Assembly: GCF_020166435.1 (NCBI RefSeq)
Contig: NZ_JAINZP010000020.1
Span: 1 to 64,000 of the forward strand
Reading direction: 5' to 3'
Length of the DNA stretch: 64,000 bases
Origin: Pectobacterium versatile
GTDB lineage: Bacteria > Pseudomonadota > Gammaproteobacteria > Enterobacterales > Enterobacteriaceae
This document shows positions 39,518 to 47,490 of this stretch, piece by piece. Both the position numbers and the translations under genes were made by a program. Each line of letters begins with the position of its first letter. Positions within the stretch are counted from its first letter, which is position 1. Under the pieces are notes generated by a model. That model was given only the letters and a program-made list of their open reading frames with translations. It ran no database searches and was not told the origin of the DNA.

Positions 39518-39570
39518 ATGACATGAGTGCATGACAGAAAAATAACTGGAAGATGACGGAAGAATGACAG
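39518..39570 (-). promoter_or_regulatory. Two Pho-box-like sites upstream of ugpB
   Basis: On the minus strand CTGTCATTCTTCCGTCAT (39553-39570) matches the PhoB repeat CTGTCAT-N4-CTGTCA with one change. A second, looser CTGTCATGCACTCATGTCAT lies at 39518-39537. E. coli ugp is a known Pho-regulon operon. Confidence 0.75.
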
Positions 39571-39637
39571 AGAAAAGCCAAAATTACGCAGAATATGCAT
39601 TTGTTCTGATATACGCTGAATAATTCGAGTGGCAGGA

Positions 39638-39671
39638 CAAAACGTTACCGTTTTGAATAACACGAAGTGTT
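39638..39671. terminator. Tandem small hairpins between avtA and ugpB
   Basis: CAAAACG-TTAC-CGTTTTG and AACAC-GAA-GTGTT are adjacent perfect stems, about 130 bp after the avtA stop. They could slow or end avtA transcripts. The remainder of the 328-bp gap holds the Pho boxes and, at about 39608-39636, a stretch resembling the left arm of an ERIC. Confidence 0.4.
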
Positions 39672-39798
39672 GACCCTTTTGAAGAATAACAAATATACGC
39701 GTCGCGGGTACAGTTATAGCAAGTGGTCGAATCGTGGGGCAGGTGTTCCTTTGCCCCAACCGTATTTCGTTTAATAGCGAGTCTATTTTTGCGGCGAA

Positions 39799-41049
39799 TT
39801 AGCCTTCCCGTATCGCCTTTTCAACTTCTTCCGCCAGAATCGCAATACCGCGTTCGATTTTTTCCGGCTCCGGCACATAATTCATGCGCATGCACTGGTG
39901 AGCGTGCAGCCATTCTTGATCCAGACCGGGGAAGAAATGGTGACCCGGCACCATGAGGACGCCGCGTTTTTTCAGGCGTTGGTACAGAATTTCCGTCGTG
40001 ATAGGGAGATCCTTGAACCACAGCCACAGGAATATCGCGCCTTCTGGCTTATGAATCAGACACTGCTCGGGCGACAGGTAGCGGCGAATGATCGCAATAG
40101 TTTCCGTTACGCGCTGCTGGTAGAACGGACGTATGACGTCATTAGATAAGCGCAGCAGATCGCCACGCTGAATCATCTCATGTGCCAGTGCCGGGCCGAT
40201 TGCGCCCGGAGACAGGCTAATGATGCCGTTCATGTTGCCGATGGCGGAAATCACCTTTTCATCCGCAATGACGATACCGCAGCGTGAGCCGGGCAGACCC
40301 AGCTTGGACAGGCTCATGCACAGGATGATGTTCGGGTTCCACAGCGGCGTGGCATCGCTGAAGATGATGCCGGGGAAAGGTACGCCATAGGCGTTATCAA
40401 TCAGCAGGGGAATGTTGTGCTGCTGCGCCAGAATATCCAGACGCATCAGCTCGTCGTCGGTCAGCACGTTACCAGTTGGATTGGTCGGGCGGGATACGCA
40501 GACCAGCCCGATATCATCGGTAATCGACAAGTTATCGAAATCGACGTGATATTTAAATTGCCCTTTGGGCAACAGTTCGATCTGCGGACGAACGGAGATG
40601 AACATGTTGTCGTCCAGCCCGGAATCCGAATAGCCGATATATTCCGGTGCCAGCGGAAACAACACCTTTTTCAGACTGCCATCACTGTGGCGACCAGCAA
40701 ATAAGTTAAATAAGTAGAAAAACGCACTCTGACTGCCATTTGTCAGTGCAATGTTCTGTGGTCCAATCTGCCAGCCCAATTCATTACTCAGTAGCTCGGC
40801 CAGCGCCTTAAGCAGCGTATCCTTACCTTGCGGGCCGTCGTAGTTGCATAGTGCTTCCGTTAACTTCCCTTGTTCCAGCATATCCTGACACAGCTGTTTG
40901 AAGTAGCTGTCCATCTCCGGAATATGTGCCGGATTGCCGCCGCCCAGCATGATGGCGCCTGGCGTACGCAGCCCTTCGTTCAGGTCGTCCATTAATTGGG
41001 TGATGCCAGCGTGGCGCGTGAATTTCTTACCGAAAAGAGAAAAGTTCAT
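39799..41049 (-). CDS. avtA: Valine-pyruvate aminotransferase
   Basis: AvtA interconverts alanine and 2-ketoisovalerate with pyruvate and valine. The 416-residue fold-type-I PLP enzyme starts MNFSLFGKKFTRHAGI, as in E. coli. It has LGGGNPAHIPEM, the substrate-binding VSRPTNPTGNVL, and the PLP lysine in SLSKLGLPGSRCGI. The ATG lies next to a clear purine-rich site. It is transcribed toward ugpB. Confidence 0.95.
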   Translation of the reverse strand: MNFSLFGKKFTRHAGITQLMDDLNEGLRTPGAIMLGGGNPAHIPEMDSYFKQLCQDMLEQGKLTEALCNYDGPQGKDTLLKALAELLSNELGWQIGPQNIALTNGSQSAFFYLFNLFAGRHSDGSLKKVLFPLAPEYIGYSDSGLDDNMFISVRPQIELLPKGQFKYHVDFDNLSITDDIGLVCVSRPTNPTGNVLTDDELMRLDILAQQHNIPLLIDNAYGVPFPGIIFSDATPLWNPNIILCMSLSKLGLPGSRCGIVIADEKVISAIGNMNGIISLSPGAIGPALAHEMIQRGDLLRLSNDVIRPFYQQRVTETIAIIRRYLSPEQCLIHKPEGAIFLWLWFKDLPITTEILYQRLKKRGVLMVPGHHFFPGLDQEWLHAHQCMRMNYVPEPEKIERGIAILAEEVEKAIREG

Positions 41050-41260
41050 AGTTTAGTTATCAGTGGTCGTACACAGGTTATCGGCAACCATAGCGCTTGC
41101 GCCAATAGGGTGCAATGTGGTTAAAAAGCAACCTATCGGTTTTTTATTCTATATATTCATTAAAATTTAGCATTATTTTCCAATGCAAATAATGGGGAGA
41201 CGGTTTTACAATGTTAGAGGCTGCTGTTCCTGTGGTCTACGCCAATATCGTTTAATAGAG

Positions 41261-41352
41261 GTGATAGCCCACTTTCTCTTTCCATGATTTGCTGCTGCCT
41301 GTCAGACGCGGATTCGCCACCGTCTCATTCCGCTCCAGCGGCCAGTATTCCC
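41261..41352 (-). mobile_element. IS5/IS903-type transposase remnant, left of the repeat gene
   Basis: Read on the minus strand this stretch encodes pieces like GEYWPLE and PRLTGSSKSWKEKVGYH, typical of the C-terminal part of IS5/IS903-group transposases. It matches 45473-45564 in inverted orientation with about ten differences over 92 bp. The rest of the 549-bp gap between avtA and the repeat gene (41050-41598) holds no other gene. Confidence 0.65.
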
Positions 41353-41569
41353 CTGTTGCCGGAGCGCGTCGTTATAAGTTTTCCAATTGGTGATTTTGAA
41401 CTTCTGCTTTGCCACGCGCTATCAGAGTTGAGAGGGATCTGAACCTGTTTCCCGAGGAAAATTCAATTTATTCAACAAAACTGCACACACATTGAATATT
41501 TTTATCAACGAACAGTAAGAAAATGACTATGAGCGATAATTTAATGAAATTAACATGGGAAAAATGTAA

Positions 41570-41611
41570 TTTCATTACGCATAAAAAGGAGCTTTTTTAT
41601 GCGTAATGAAA
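41570..41611 (+). promoter_or_regulatory. Hairpin that buries the SD and start codon of the repeat gene
   Basis: TTTCATTACGCAT (41570-41582) pairs perfectly with ATGCGTAATGAAA (41599-41611), which begins at the start codon. AAAAAG (41583-41588) pairs with CTTTTTT (41592-41598) with one extra T. The loop is GAG (41589-41591), part of the AGGAG Shine-Dalgarno. The stem is 19 bp, so the ribosome site and ATG are both occluded. It could equally be a DNA operator. Confidence 0.75.
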
Positions 41612-44600
41612 CTTTAACTAATACATCCTATAAATTATCAACCTTAAATATCAATAGCCGCGAGGATAAGGTTAGAAGGCCGAATGAAATTAGCAATGTG
41701 TCATCCGGCCTTACATCCCAATTAAAAGATATTAATAACAGTTATGAACAATTATATCATGGTGTAAAGAATGAAATTTCTACTGAACGATCAACTCAAT
41801 TTTGGAATTATCTATGGCCATTTAGCAGCGCTCAGCCTGCTGAATTAAATGATGATGGAGAAGGTGTTCCACTGACAGAAATACTTATTGAAGGAGAGCT
41901 TATTCGTCTGCAAGCAGAGTCACTCAAGGATTCAAATAATAAACAAGAATCTTGCCGTGGGTGGAAAGGAAGTTATTTAAAACGTGGTCTAGTGGGGATG
42001 GGGTTATTGACTGGGGCAGGTGTTATTGGGGGAATATGGCATTATGCAGGAAGGAACGGTTATAATGAAAGTAAGGACGATTTTGCATTGCCGACATCAA
42101 TAACCCCTCTCTCAAATCTCGTCGCTTCTTGCCATAATTTTCAGATGCCTTTTGACAGAACGATACTACCCTCTGACTTATTTATTGCTAGAAATTGCGA
42201 ATATAACTTAGAAATGGATTTTATTAAAAATGTGGTTACACAATCACTTGATTTCATTCCAGATTTTAATCCAATCGTCAGAGAAAAGCGTTCAATTTCT
42301 TTAAATAATATAAATATTCCTTATCTAATCCTTACTATCGTCCAGGATCAGACGATCGACTGGCGCGTGCGAAATGAATTTGATCTTATTTTTCGTCAAG
42401 CAGACGATTCACCAGATGTCAGAAATGCAAAATCTTCAGAGGAGAAACATATTAAGCTACTTCTTAAAACCATCCAGATAACCCAACAATGTATAGATAA
42501 TAATAAATATGGGTATGTTAAATACAACTCATTCGAATCGTTTTCAGATATTCTAAAAAAACTCTGGACTACTGCAAATAACTTGCCTGATCTTTATAGT
42601 AAGAACGCGGTGGAAAAATTTAAAGAAAATTATGGTGATATATCTACTACGACAGAACTTCATAATTCATCAGATACCTCTCACGGGACGACAGTTCCTA
42701 TTCCCATAACAGAGCCTCAGATTATTGATAATACGGTGGGAAATGATACCTCTGTTGGTGCCCTAGTAGAAGGAGCGGTAATCGCCAGCGCAGGAGGAGG
42801 AGTAATTATCAGCGCAGGGACGGCTGCCTGCACTAGTTGTGCAGATATTGGCCCAGTTGCCAGTGATGCCGGAGATGGTGCCGGAGGTATTGCTGTAGGT
42901 CTTGTCGGAGGTGCTGCCGGGGGTATTGCTGTAGGTCTTGTCGGAGGTGCTGCCGGAGGTATTGCTGTAGGTCTTGTCGGAGGTGCTGCCGGAGGTGCTG
43001 CCGGAGGTATTGCTGTAGGTCTTGTCGGAGGTGCTGCCGAAGATGTTGCAGGAAATGCTGTTGAAGGTGCTGTCGTAAGTGCTGCTGAAGATGTTGCCGG
43101 AAATGCTGCCGGAAATGCTGCCGAAGATGCTGTCGAAGGTGCTGTCGAAGGTGCTGCCAAAGATGTTGCCGAAGGTGCTGCCAAAGATGTTGCCGAAGGT
43201 GCTGCCAAAGATGTTGTCGAAGGTGCTGCCAAAGATGTTGTCGAAGGTGCTGCCGAAGATGTTGCAGGAAATGCTGTTGAAGGTGCTGTCGTAAGTGCTG
43301 CTGAAGATGTTGCCGGAGGTGCTGCCGAAGATGTTGTCGAAGGTGCTGCCAAAGATGTTGTCGAAGGTGCTGCCAAAGATGTTGCCGAAGGTGCTGCCAA
43401 AGATGTTGTCGAAGGTGCTGCCAAAGATGTTGCCGGAGGTGCTGCCAAAGATGTTGTCGAAGGTGCTGCCAAAGATGTTGCCGAAGGTGCTGCCAAAGAT
43501 GTTGTCGAAGGTGCTGCCAAAGATGTTGTCGAAGGTGCTGCCAAAGATGTTGTCGAAGGTGCTGCCAAAGATGTTGTCGAAGGTGCTGCTGAAGATGTTG
43601 CCGAAGATGCTGTCGTAAATGCTGCCGAAAATGTTGCCGGAAATGCTGTCGAAGATGCTGCCAGAAATGCTGCCGAAGATGTTGTCGAAGGTGCTGCTGA
43701 AGATGTTGCCGAAGATGCTGTCGTAAATGCTGCCGAAGATGTTGCCGGAAATGCTGTCGAAGATGCTGCCAGAAATGCTGCCGAAGGTGCTGTCGTAAGT
43801 GCTGCTGAAGATGTTGCCGGAGGTGCTGCCGAAGATGTTGCCGAAGATGTTGCCGAAGATGTTGCCGAAGGTGCTGCCGAAGGTGCTGCCAAAGATGTTG
43901 TCGAAGGTGCTGCCAAAGATGTTGCCGAAGGTGCTGTCGAAGATGTTGCAGGAAATGCTGTCGTAAGTGCTGCTGAAGATGTTGCCGGAAATGTTGCCGA
44001 AGGTGCTGCCAAAGATGTTGTCGAAGGTGCTGCTGAAGATGTTGCCGAAGGTGCTGTCGAAGGTGCTGCCAAAGATGTTGTCGAAGGTGCTGCCAAAGAT
44101 GTTGCCGAAGGTGCTGTCGAAGATGTTGCAGGAAATGCTGTCGTAAGTGCTGCCGAAGATGTTGCCGGAAATGCTGTCGTAAGTGCTGCCGAAGATGTTG
44201 CCGGAAATGCTGTCGAAGGTTCTGTCGTAAGTGCTGCCGAAGATGTTGCCGGAAATGCTGTCGAAGATGCTGTCGAAGATGCTGTCGAAGATGCTGTCGA
44301 AGATGCTGTCGAAGATGCTGTCGAAGATGCCGTCGAAGATGCCGTCGAAGATGCTGTCAAAGATGCTGTCAAAGATGCTGTCAAAGATGCTGTCAAAGAT
44401 GCTGTCAAAGATGCTTTCAAAGATGCTTTCAAAGATGCTATCGAAGATGCTGTCGAAGATACTGCCAAAAATACTGAGGCGATGAAAAATAAGTTTGAGT
44501 ATGTGTTTTCAGATGTTTTAAGGGATATTAAAAAACAATTGAGTGAGCATGATACCGGTAGCCTAAAAAAAAGTAGTGACCCTGGTGGTATAAATTCTGA

Positions 44601-45237
44601 TAAAAAAATGGAGAAACTAAACCTGCGCAAATGGAATGAGTTACCATCCCATAATGTCAACCTACCTAAAATTGATTCCGAAGAGAATGAAATCCCACAA
44701 ATATGGCATGATACAAGCATGCATGATGAGATTGAGGTTGATGTGGGTTGCATGGAAACTGTCACGGATTCCACAACTATACTGACCACGAATGGATTAA
44801 GCGATTGTTCAGCGTTAATAGTATTATCGGACTGGAATGGGGTTTCTTATGGGGGCCGCACTCTGATTCATCTAAACGGTAGTAATGTTTCATTTGGCCT
44901 GAAATATGGGGCCGATGCTAGCGGATTGATCTCTGAGCTCCGTAATAAAATAGTTGGAGGCGGAAAAGTTATCTTGGTTGGAGGGGATCAGAGTGAGTCA
45001 GATAGGAGCCTTAGTTTTATCATAGCTCAAAAACCTTTGTATGAACTTGTTAGTACCCCCAGCATATCCTTAACTATCGCTTGTTCTGCTCAAGTTTCTG
45101 TTTATCCAGATGGAACATTCGGTCTTGGAGATATAGAAGACAGAAGAGGAGTGTTAACCAGGGAAAACGTTAGAGATATACTATCTTACGTTCGGATATT
45201 GGAACCAGAGCTACAGCCAGACGCGAATCCTTCATGA
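41599..45237 (+). CDS. Large repeat protein with a CNF/CheD-like deamidase domain
   Basis: This AT-rich gene encodes 1212 residues without a signal peptide. Residues 1-120 are polar. A hydrophobic Gly-rich segment at about 128-148 (GLVGMGLLTGAGVIGG) may enter a membrane. A helical domain of about 170-370 is unfamiliar. Residues about 427-956 are a repeat: four GGIAVGLVGGAA units, then VEGAAKDV-type octads, then DAVE tetrads. The C-terminal domain (about 1050-1200) reads TTNGLSDCSALIVLSD, then GGRTLIHLNGSN. Thr1064, Cys1070 and His1091 match the Thr-x5-Cys...His arrangement of CheD, BLF1 and CNF1 deamidases (LSGC/LGSC motif), followed by a CheD-like ELRNKIVGGGKVILVGGD segment. Deamidation of a host GTPase-like target is plausible but inferred. 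No immunity gene adjoins it. Confidence 0.6.
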   Translation: MRNETLTNTSYKLSTLNINSREDKVRRPNEISNVSSGLTSQLKDINNSYEQLYHGVKNEISTERSTQFWNYLWPFSSAQPAELNDDGEGVPLTEILIEGELIRLQAESLKDSNNKQESCRGWKGSYLKRGLVGMGLLTGAGVIGGIWHYAGRNGYNESKDDFALPTSITPLSNLVASCHNFQMPFDRTILPSDLFIARNCEYNLEMDFIKNVVTQSLDFIPDFNPIVREKRSISLNNINIPYLILTIVQDQTIDWRVRNEFDLIFRQADDSPDVRNAKSSEEKHIKLLLKTIQITQQCIDNNKYGYVKYNSFESFSDILKKLWTTANNLPDLYSKNAVEKFKENYGDISTTTELHNSSDTSHGTTVPIPITEPQIIDNTVGNDTSVGALVEGAVIASAGGGVIISAGTAACTSCADIGPVASDAGDGAGGIAVGLVGGAAGGIAVGLVGGAAGGIAVGLVGGAAGGAAGGIAVGLVGGAAEDVAGNAVEGAVVSAAEDVAGNAAGNAAEDAVEGAVEGAAKDVAEGAAKDVAEGAAKDVVEGAAKDVVEGAAEDVAGNAVEGAVVSAAEDVAGGAAEDVVEGAAKDVVEGAAKDVAEGAAKDVVEGAAKDVAGGAAKDVVEGAAKDVAEGAAKDVVEGAAKDVVEGAAKDVVEGAAKDVVEGAAEDVAEDAVVNAAENVAGNAVEDAARNAAEDVVEGAAEDVAEDAVVNAAEDVAGNAVEDAARNAAEGAVVSAAEDVAGGAAEDVAEDVAEDVAEGAAEGAAKDVVEGAAKDVAEGAVEDVAGNAVVSAAEDVAGNVAEGAAKDVVEGAAEDVAEGAVEGAAKDVVEGAAKDVAEGAVEDVAGNAVVSAAEDVAGNAVVSAAEDVAGNAVEGSVVSAAEDVAGNAVEDAVEDAVEDAVEDAVEDAVEDAVEDAVEDAVKDAVKDAVKDAVKDAVKDAFKDAFKDAIEDAVEDTAKNTEAMKNKFEYVFSDVLRDIKKQLSEHDTGSLKKSSDPGGINSDKKMEKLNLRKWNELPSHNVNLPKIDSEENEIPQIWHDTSMHDEIEVDVGCMETVTDSTTILTTNGLSDCSALIVLSDWNGVSYGGRTLIHLNGSNVSFGLKYGADASGLISELRNKIVGGGKVILVGGDQSESDRSLSFIIAQKPLYELVSTPSISLTIACSAQVSVYPDGTFGLGDIEDRRGVLTRENVRDILSYVRILEPELQPDANPS
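42879..44466 (+). repeat. In-frame 36-, 24- and 12-bp coding repeats
   Basis: The first ~150 bp repeat a 36-bp unit (GGIAVGLVGGAA). The next ~1.2 kb use 24-bp units such as GAAGGTGCTGCCAAAGATGT plus four bases, with variants. The last ~210 bp are uninterrupted 12-bp units (GATGCTGTCGAA, later GATGCTGTCAAA). All lengths are multiples of 12, so copy-number change keeps the frame. Confidence 0.95.
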
Positions 45238-45472
45238 CAAAAGACAAAATGCTGGCGGACGGTTTGCCGATGTGACGATATTGATGTGAGTCCGGCAAAA
45301 TGGATTACTATCTGGGCAGGCCGTTGCGCTGTCCGGATAGCAAGCAGGCCCAAAGCGTTAACATCAACATCAAGGCCCTAACACGTGGTGAGTAGCGCAT
45401 CTGGTCATCGATGCGACGATAGCCTGAAAAGGAAGAAAATTAAACCGGCTATCCCGCCGCGCACAGTGGGGG

Positions 45473-45660
45473 GGGAATACTGGCCGCTGTAGTGGAATGA
45501 GGTGGTGGCAAATCAGCGTCTGACGGGCAGCAACAAATCATGGAAAGAGAAAGTGGGTTATCACCTGTATCCAGTGGCGGAAACGGCGATGTCGCGGCTA
45601 AAAAAGGTGTGCGGCGGACGCTGCGGAACTACGATGCACAGGTAGGTGACCGTCTGAGCG
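45473..45660 (+). mobile_element. IS5/IS903-type transposase remnant, right of the repeat gene
   Basis: With frame breaks it reads VANQRLTGSNKSWKEKVGYH, then VAETAMSRLKKVCGG and LRNYDAQVGDR, the conserved C-terminal end of IS903-group transposases. Its first 92 bp match 41261-41352 in inverted orientation. The rest of 45238-45472 has weaker pieces of the same gene (KIKPAIPPR) and no intact ORF. Confidence 0.75.
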
Positions 45661-45669
45661 ATCACCTTT

Positions 45670-45704
45670 AATACGATGGCAGTTACACAGAATTATTTAC
45701 AGGG
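45670..45704. repeat. 35-bp IS-end-like remnant, inverted partner of 1905-1939
   Basis: It ends TTATTTACAGGG and differs from the reverse complement of 1905-1939 at a single position. It directly abuts the IS5-type remnant and lies 18 bp from the end of the first orphan immunity gene. Confidence 0.6.
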
Positions 45705-45722
45705 ACCTCTATCTGCGCTGCG

Positions 45723-46106
45723 CTATTCTGATTTTTTATCAATTAGCCCAAGTAAATACATATCATAGAGAAGATCTGATTTTTCTTCCTCGGTGATATA
45801 TTGGATGAGACTATCCAAACCCTGATTTGAGATGAGTATTTTTATACTGTTACGTAAATTTTTTTCAACCTGTTGTAGTCCCCTTCCTGCCATTAAAACC
45901 AATGTGACCACGTCGAGCATTAGGTTTTCTATATCTAATTCATAAGCATTTTCAAACTGATAGTATGCATATCCGATCTCTGATTCATGTTCGGCCCATT
46001 TTTCATCTCGGCGATTAAACGACTCAATTTTATTCCTGCAATAGATATAATAATACCTTAAAAGAGAATTTTTAATTTCTTCATAATTAACTCTTTCCTC
46101 TGTCAT
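45723..46106 (-). CDS. Orphan immunity protein 1 of the CDI array
   Basis: This small acidic protein of 127 residues ends EEEKSDLLYDMYLLGLIDKK. It is a clear paralogue of the product of 46753-47130, which ends almost identically. It overlaps the 3' end of the deaminase-toxin module by 20 bp, so it is the likely antidote to that toxin. No signal peptide is seen. The family name is not recognised. Confidence 0.7.
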   Translation of the reverse strand: MTEERVNYEEIKNSLLRYYYIYCRNKIESFNRRDEKWAEHESEIGYAYYQFENAYELDIENLMLDVVTLVLMAGRGLQQVEKNLRNSIKILISNQGLDSLIQYITEEEKSDLLYDMYLLGLIDKKSE

Positions 46107-46683
46107 TTTTTTCTCCTAGTCTCAATGCAATCCCGTTATTGTCGAGTATTTTTACTTCAATCCTAGGATATCTTTGCTGAAATTGCTCTACAACTCCTAA
46201 ACAACTTCCACAGGCTGGGCGCTCTGTAAAGATAGTAACCGTTCCTTTAGCTGATATATTACCACCTAATTTTTCTGAAATATCATCCAGTATCTTATAT
46301 TCTGAATCCGTATTTATGGCTATTATAAACCCCTTATTGTTAGGTATCTCTTGGTATTTGAAACTCTCACTTCCTTTACCAACTAAGCCATTACTGGATA
46401 CATTCACACCACTATGCACAGCCAGCGTTTTTGGAATGCCGAGGGTATTAATATCCACGACAGCAACATTACCACTACGTTTGGGATCTGATGGTAGTCC
46501 TGCTCTTAAATCTGTCACCTGCTGCCTAAAACCTGCCGCTTGCTGTATGGTCTTCTCATTAATCAGATAACTTTTCCAACCTGCGGTTGGCGTCACGAGG
46601 CTTTTTGACAGGTACTGATTACCAACGCCTGCCTTGCCGATGCCCGCGAATGTACTCGCTATCGAAATACCAAAACCTAAAGT
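46087..46683 (-). CDS. Orphan CdiA-CT module, nucleic-acid deaminase toxin
   Basis: The frame is open from 46683 (LGFGISIASTFAGIGKAGVG, a pretoxin-like linker) and may start at GTG 46596. The C-terminal 90 residues hold NTDSEYKILDDIS, then TIFTERPACGSCLGVVEQF. This is the zinc-binding PxCxxC half of the cytidine-deaminase fold seen in bacterial toxin deaminases (BURPS668_1122 type, by recall). A canonical HxE is not obvious; DSE occupies that place. No secretion domain is attached, so it is a silent cassette downstream of cdiA. It overlaps its immunity gene by 20 bp. Confidence 0.7.
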   Translation of the reverse strand, partial: TLGFGISIASTFAGIGKAGVGNQYLSKSLVTPTAGWKSYLINEKTIQQAAGFRQQVTDLRAGLPSDPKRSGNVAVVDINTLGIPKTLAVHSGVNVSSNGLVGKGSESFKYQEIPNNKGFIIAINTDSEYKILDDISEKLGGNISAKGTVTIFTERPACGSCLGVVEQFQQRYPRIEVKILDNNGIALRLGEKNDRGKS

Positions 46684-46723
46684 TTATTTAGCCTCAAGAT
46701 GAGGCCTATTAATTTTTGCTAGT

Positions 46724-46743
46724 AGCGGCCTACAAGGGCCGCT
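46724..46743 (-). terminator. Hairpin after the second orphan immunity gene
   Basis: AGCGGCC-N6-GGCCGCT gives a perfect 7-bp stem 10 bp after the stop at 46753. The following minus-strand sequence is A-rich rather than T-rich, so termination is uncertain. Confidence 0.35.
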
Positions 46744-46752
46744 CTGTCTGCT

Positions 46753-47130
46753 CTATTCTGATTTTTTATCAACTAATCCTAATAAAGACATATCATAGAG
46801 AAGATCTGATTTTTCCTCCTCGGTGATCTCCTCTAACAACTGTTCCAGAGGATGTTCAGCGAGAATTTTTTCTATCATCTCTCTATGATATTTTGCGGAT
46901 TTTTCTGGCCCTCTTCCTGCAATCATAATTAAAGATAAAACCTCAAGCATTAAATTTTCAATGGGGAAATCATAAGATCCCTCTGCTTGATCATAGGCAT
47001 AGCCAATCTCTTGAAAGTAAATATTTTCTATTTCTTTCCCTTTATTTTTAACAAATATCATGTTTCTACAGCAGTCATAATATTTAATTAAAAATGACTC
47101 TTTTATTTCTTTGTAATCAATGCGTTCCAT
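46753..47130 (-). CDS. Orphan immunity protein 2 of the CDI array
   Basis: It has 125 residues and is paralogous to the 45723-46106 product: both begin with YxEIK and share GYAYxQxExxYxxxIENLML and the C-terminal EEEKSDLLYDM...LGL.DKKSE. It follows a toxin tail by 3 bp. Divergence in the middle of the protein suggests that each copy is tuned to its own deaminase tip. Confidence 0.7.
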   Translation of the reverse strand: MERIDYKEIKESFLIKYYDCCRNMIFVKNKGKEIENIYFQEIGYAYDQAEGSYDFPIENLMLEVLSLIMIAGRGPEKSAKYHREMIEKILAEHPLEQLLEEITEEEKSDLLYDMSLLGLVDKKSE

Positions 47131-47133
47131 TTT

Positions 47134-47286
47134 CTAATTCCTTCTCACAGGGATAAGTCTTACACCATTATTATCCAAAACGTCAACTTTAATTCCAGGG
47201 TATTTTTTCTGAAACTGTTCAATAACACCTAAACAGCTTTCACATGCTGGTTTTTGTTGACCACTACATTTTATGATTGAGTTTGG
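47134..47286 (-). pseudogene. C-terminal remnant of a second deaminase toxin
   Basis: About 50 codons are open from 47286 to TAG 47134-47136 and read KCSGQQKPACESCLG, then VIEQFQKKYPGIKVDVLDNN. This is the same PACxSCLGVxEQFQ block as in the toxin at 46087-46683, but everything before it is missing. It sits in the standard place just before immunity gene 2. Confidence 0.75.
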
Positions 47287-47437
47287 TTATCGTCTGGATG
47301 GCCATTTCTGATAAATGGAATTTATACCTAATGGTGAATAATCTTGTAATTTAATTGATATCAATTGGTTATAGGTTGACGTTTTTTGATATTCATATTT
47401 ATCCTCCCCATGCCTATGGGTTGTTTTTAATTATTAC

Positions 47438-47471
47438 ACAACATCCATGAATTAAACTTCATGGATGTTGT
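47438..47471 (-). terminator. Terminator after cdiI
   Basis: ACAACATCCATGAA pairs perfectly with TTCATGGATGTTGT around a 6-nt loop. It lies about 20 bp after the cdiI stop on the minus strand and is followed by a T/A-rich stretch. It probably ends the cdiBAI transcript, leaving the orphan modules beyond it silent unless they have their own promoters. Confidence 0.7.
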
Positions 47472-47490
47472 CTGAATTACTCTTAAATTA

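Noticed and set aside
39608-39636. Third ERIC near ugpB
   Set aside because: Only about 28 bp resemble the ERIC left arm (TAATTCGAGT and neighbours). The rest of the element is missing.
42879-44466. CRISPR-like array
   Set aside because: The units are contiguous 12-36 bp coding repeats without unique spacers or cas genes nearby.
43079-44485. Plus-strand frames reading MLSKMLSKM and MLPKVLPKM
   Set aside because: These are out-of-frame readings of the same repeat and have no independent start signals.
42717-44789. 690-residue open frame on the minus strand rich in Ala, Ser and Thr
   Set aside because: It mirrors the 12/24-bp repeat of the plus-strand gene. The repeat has no stops in several frames, and there is no promoter, ribosome site or recognisable domain.
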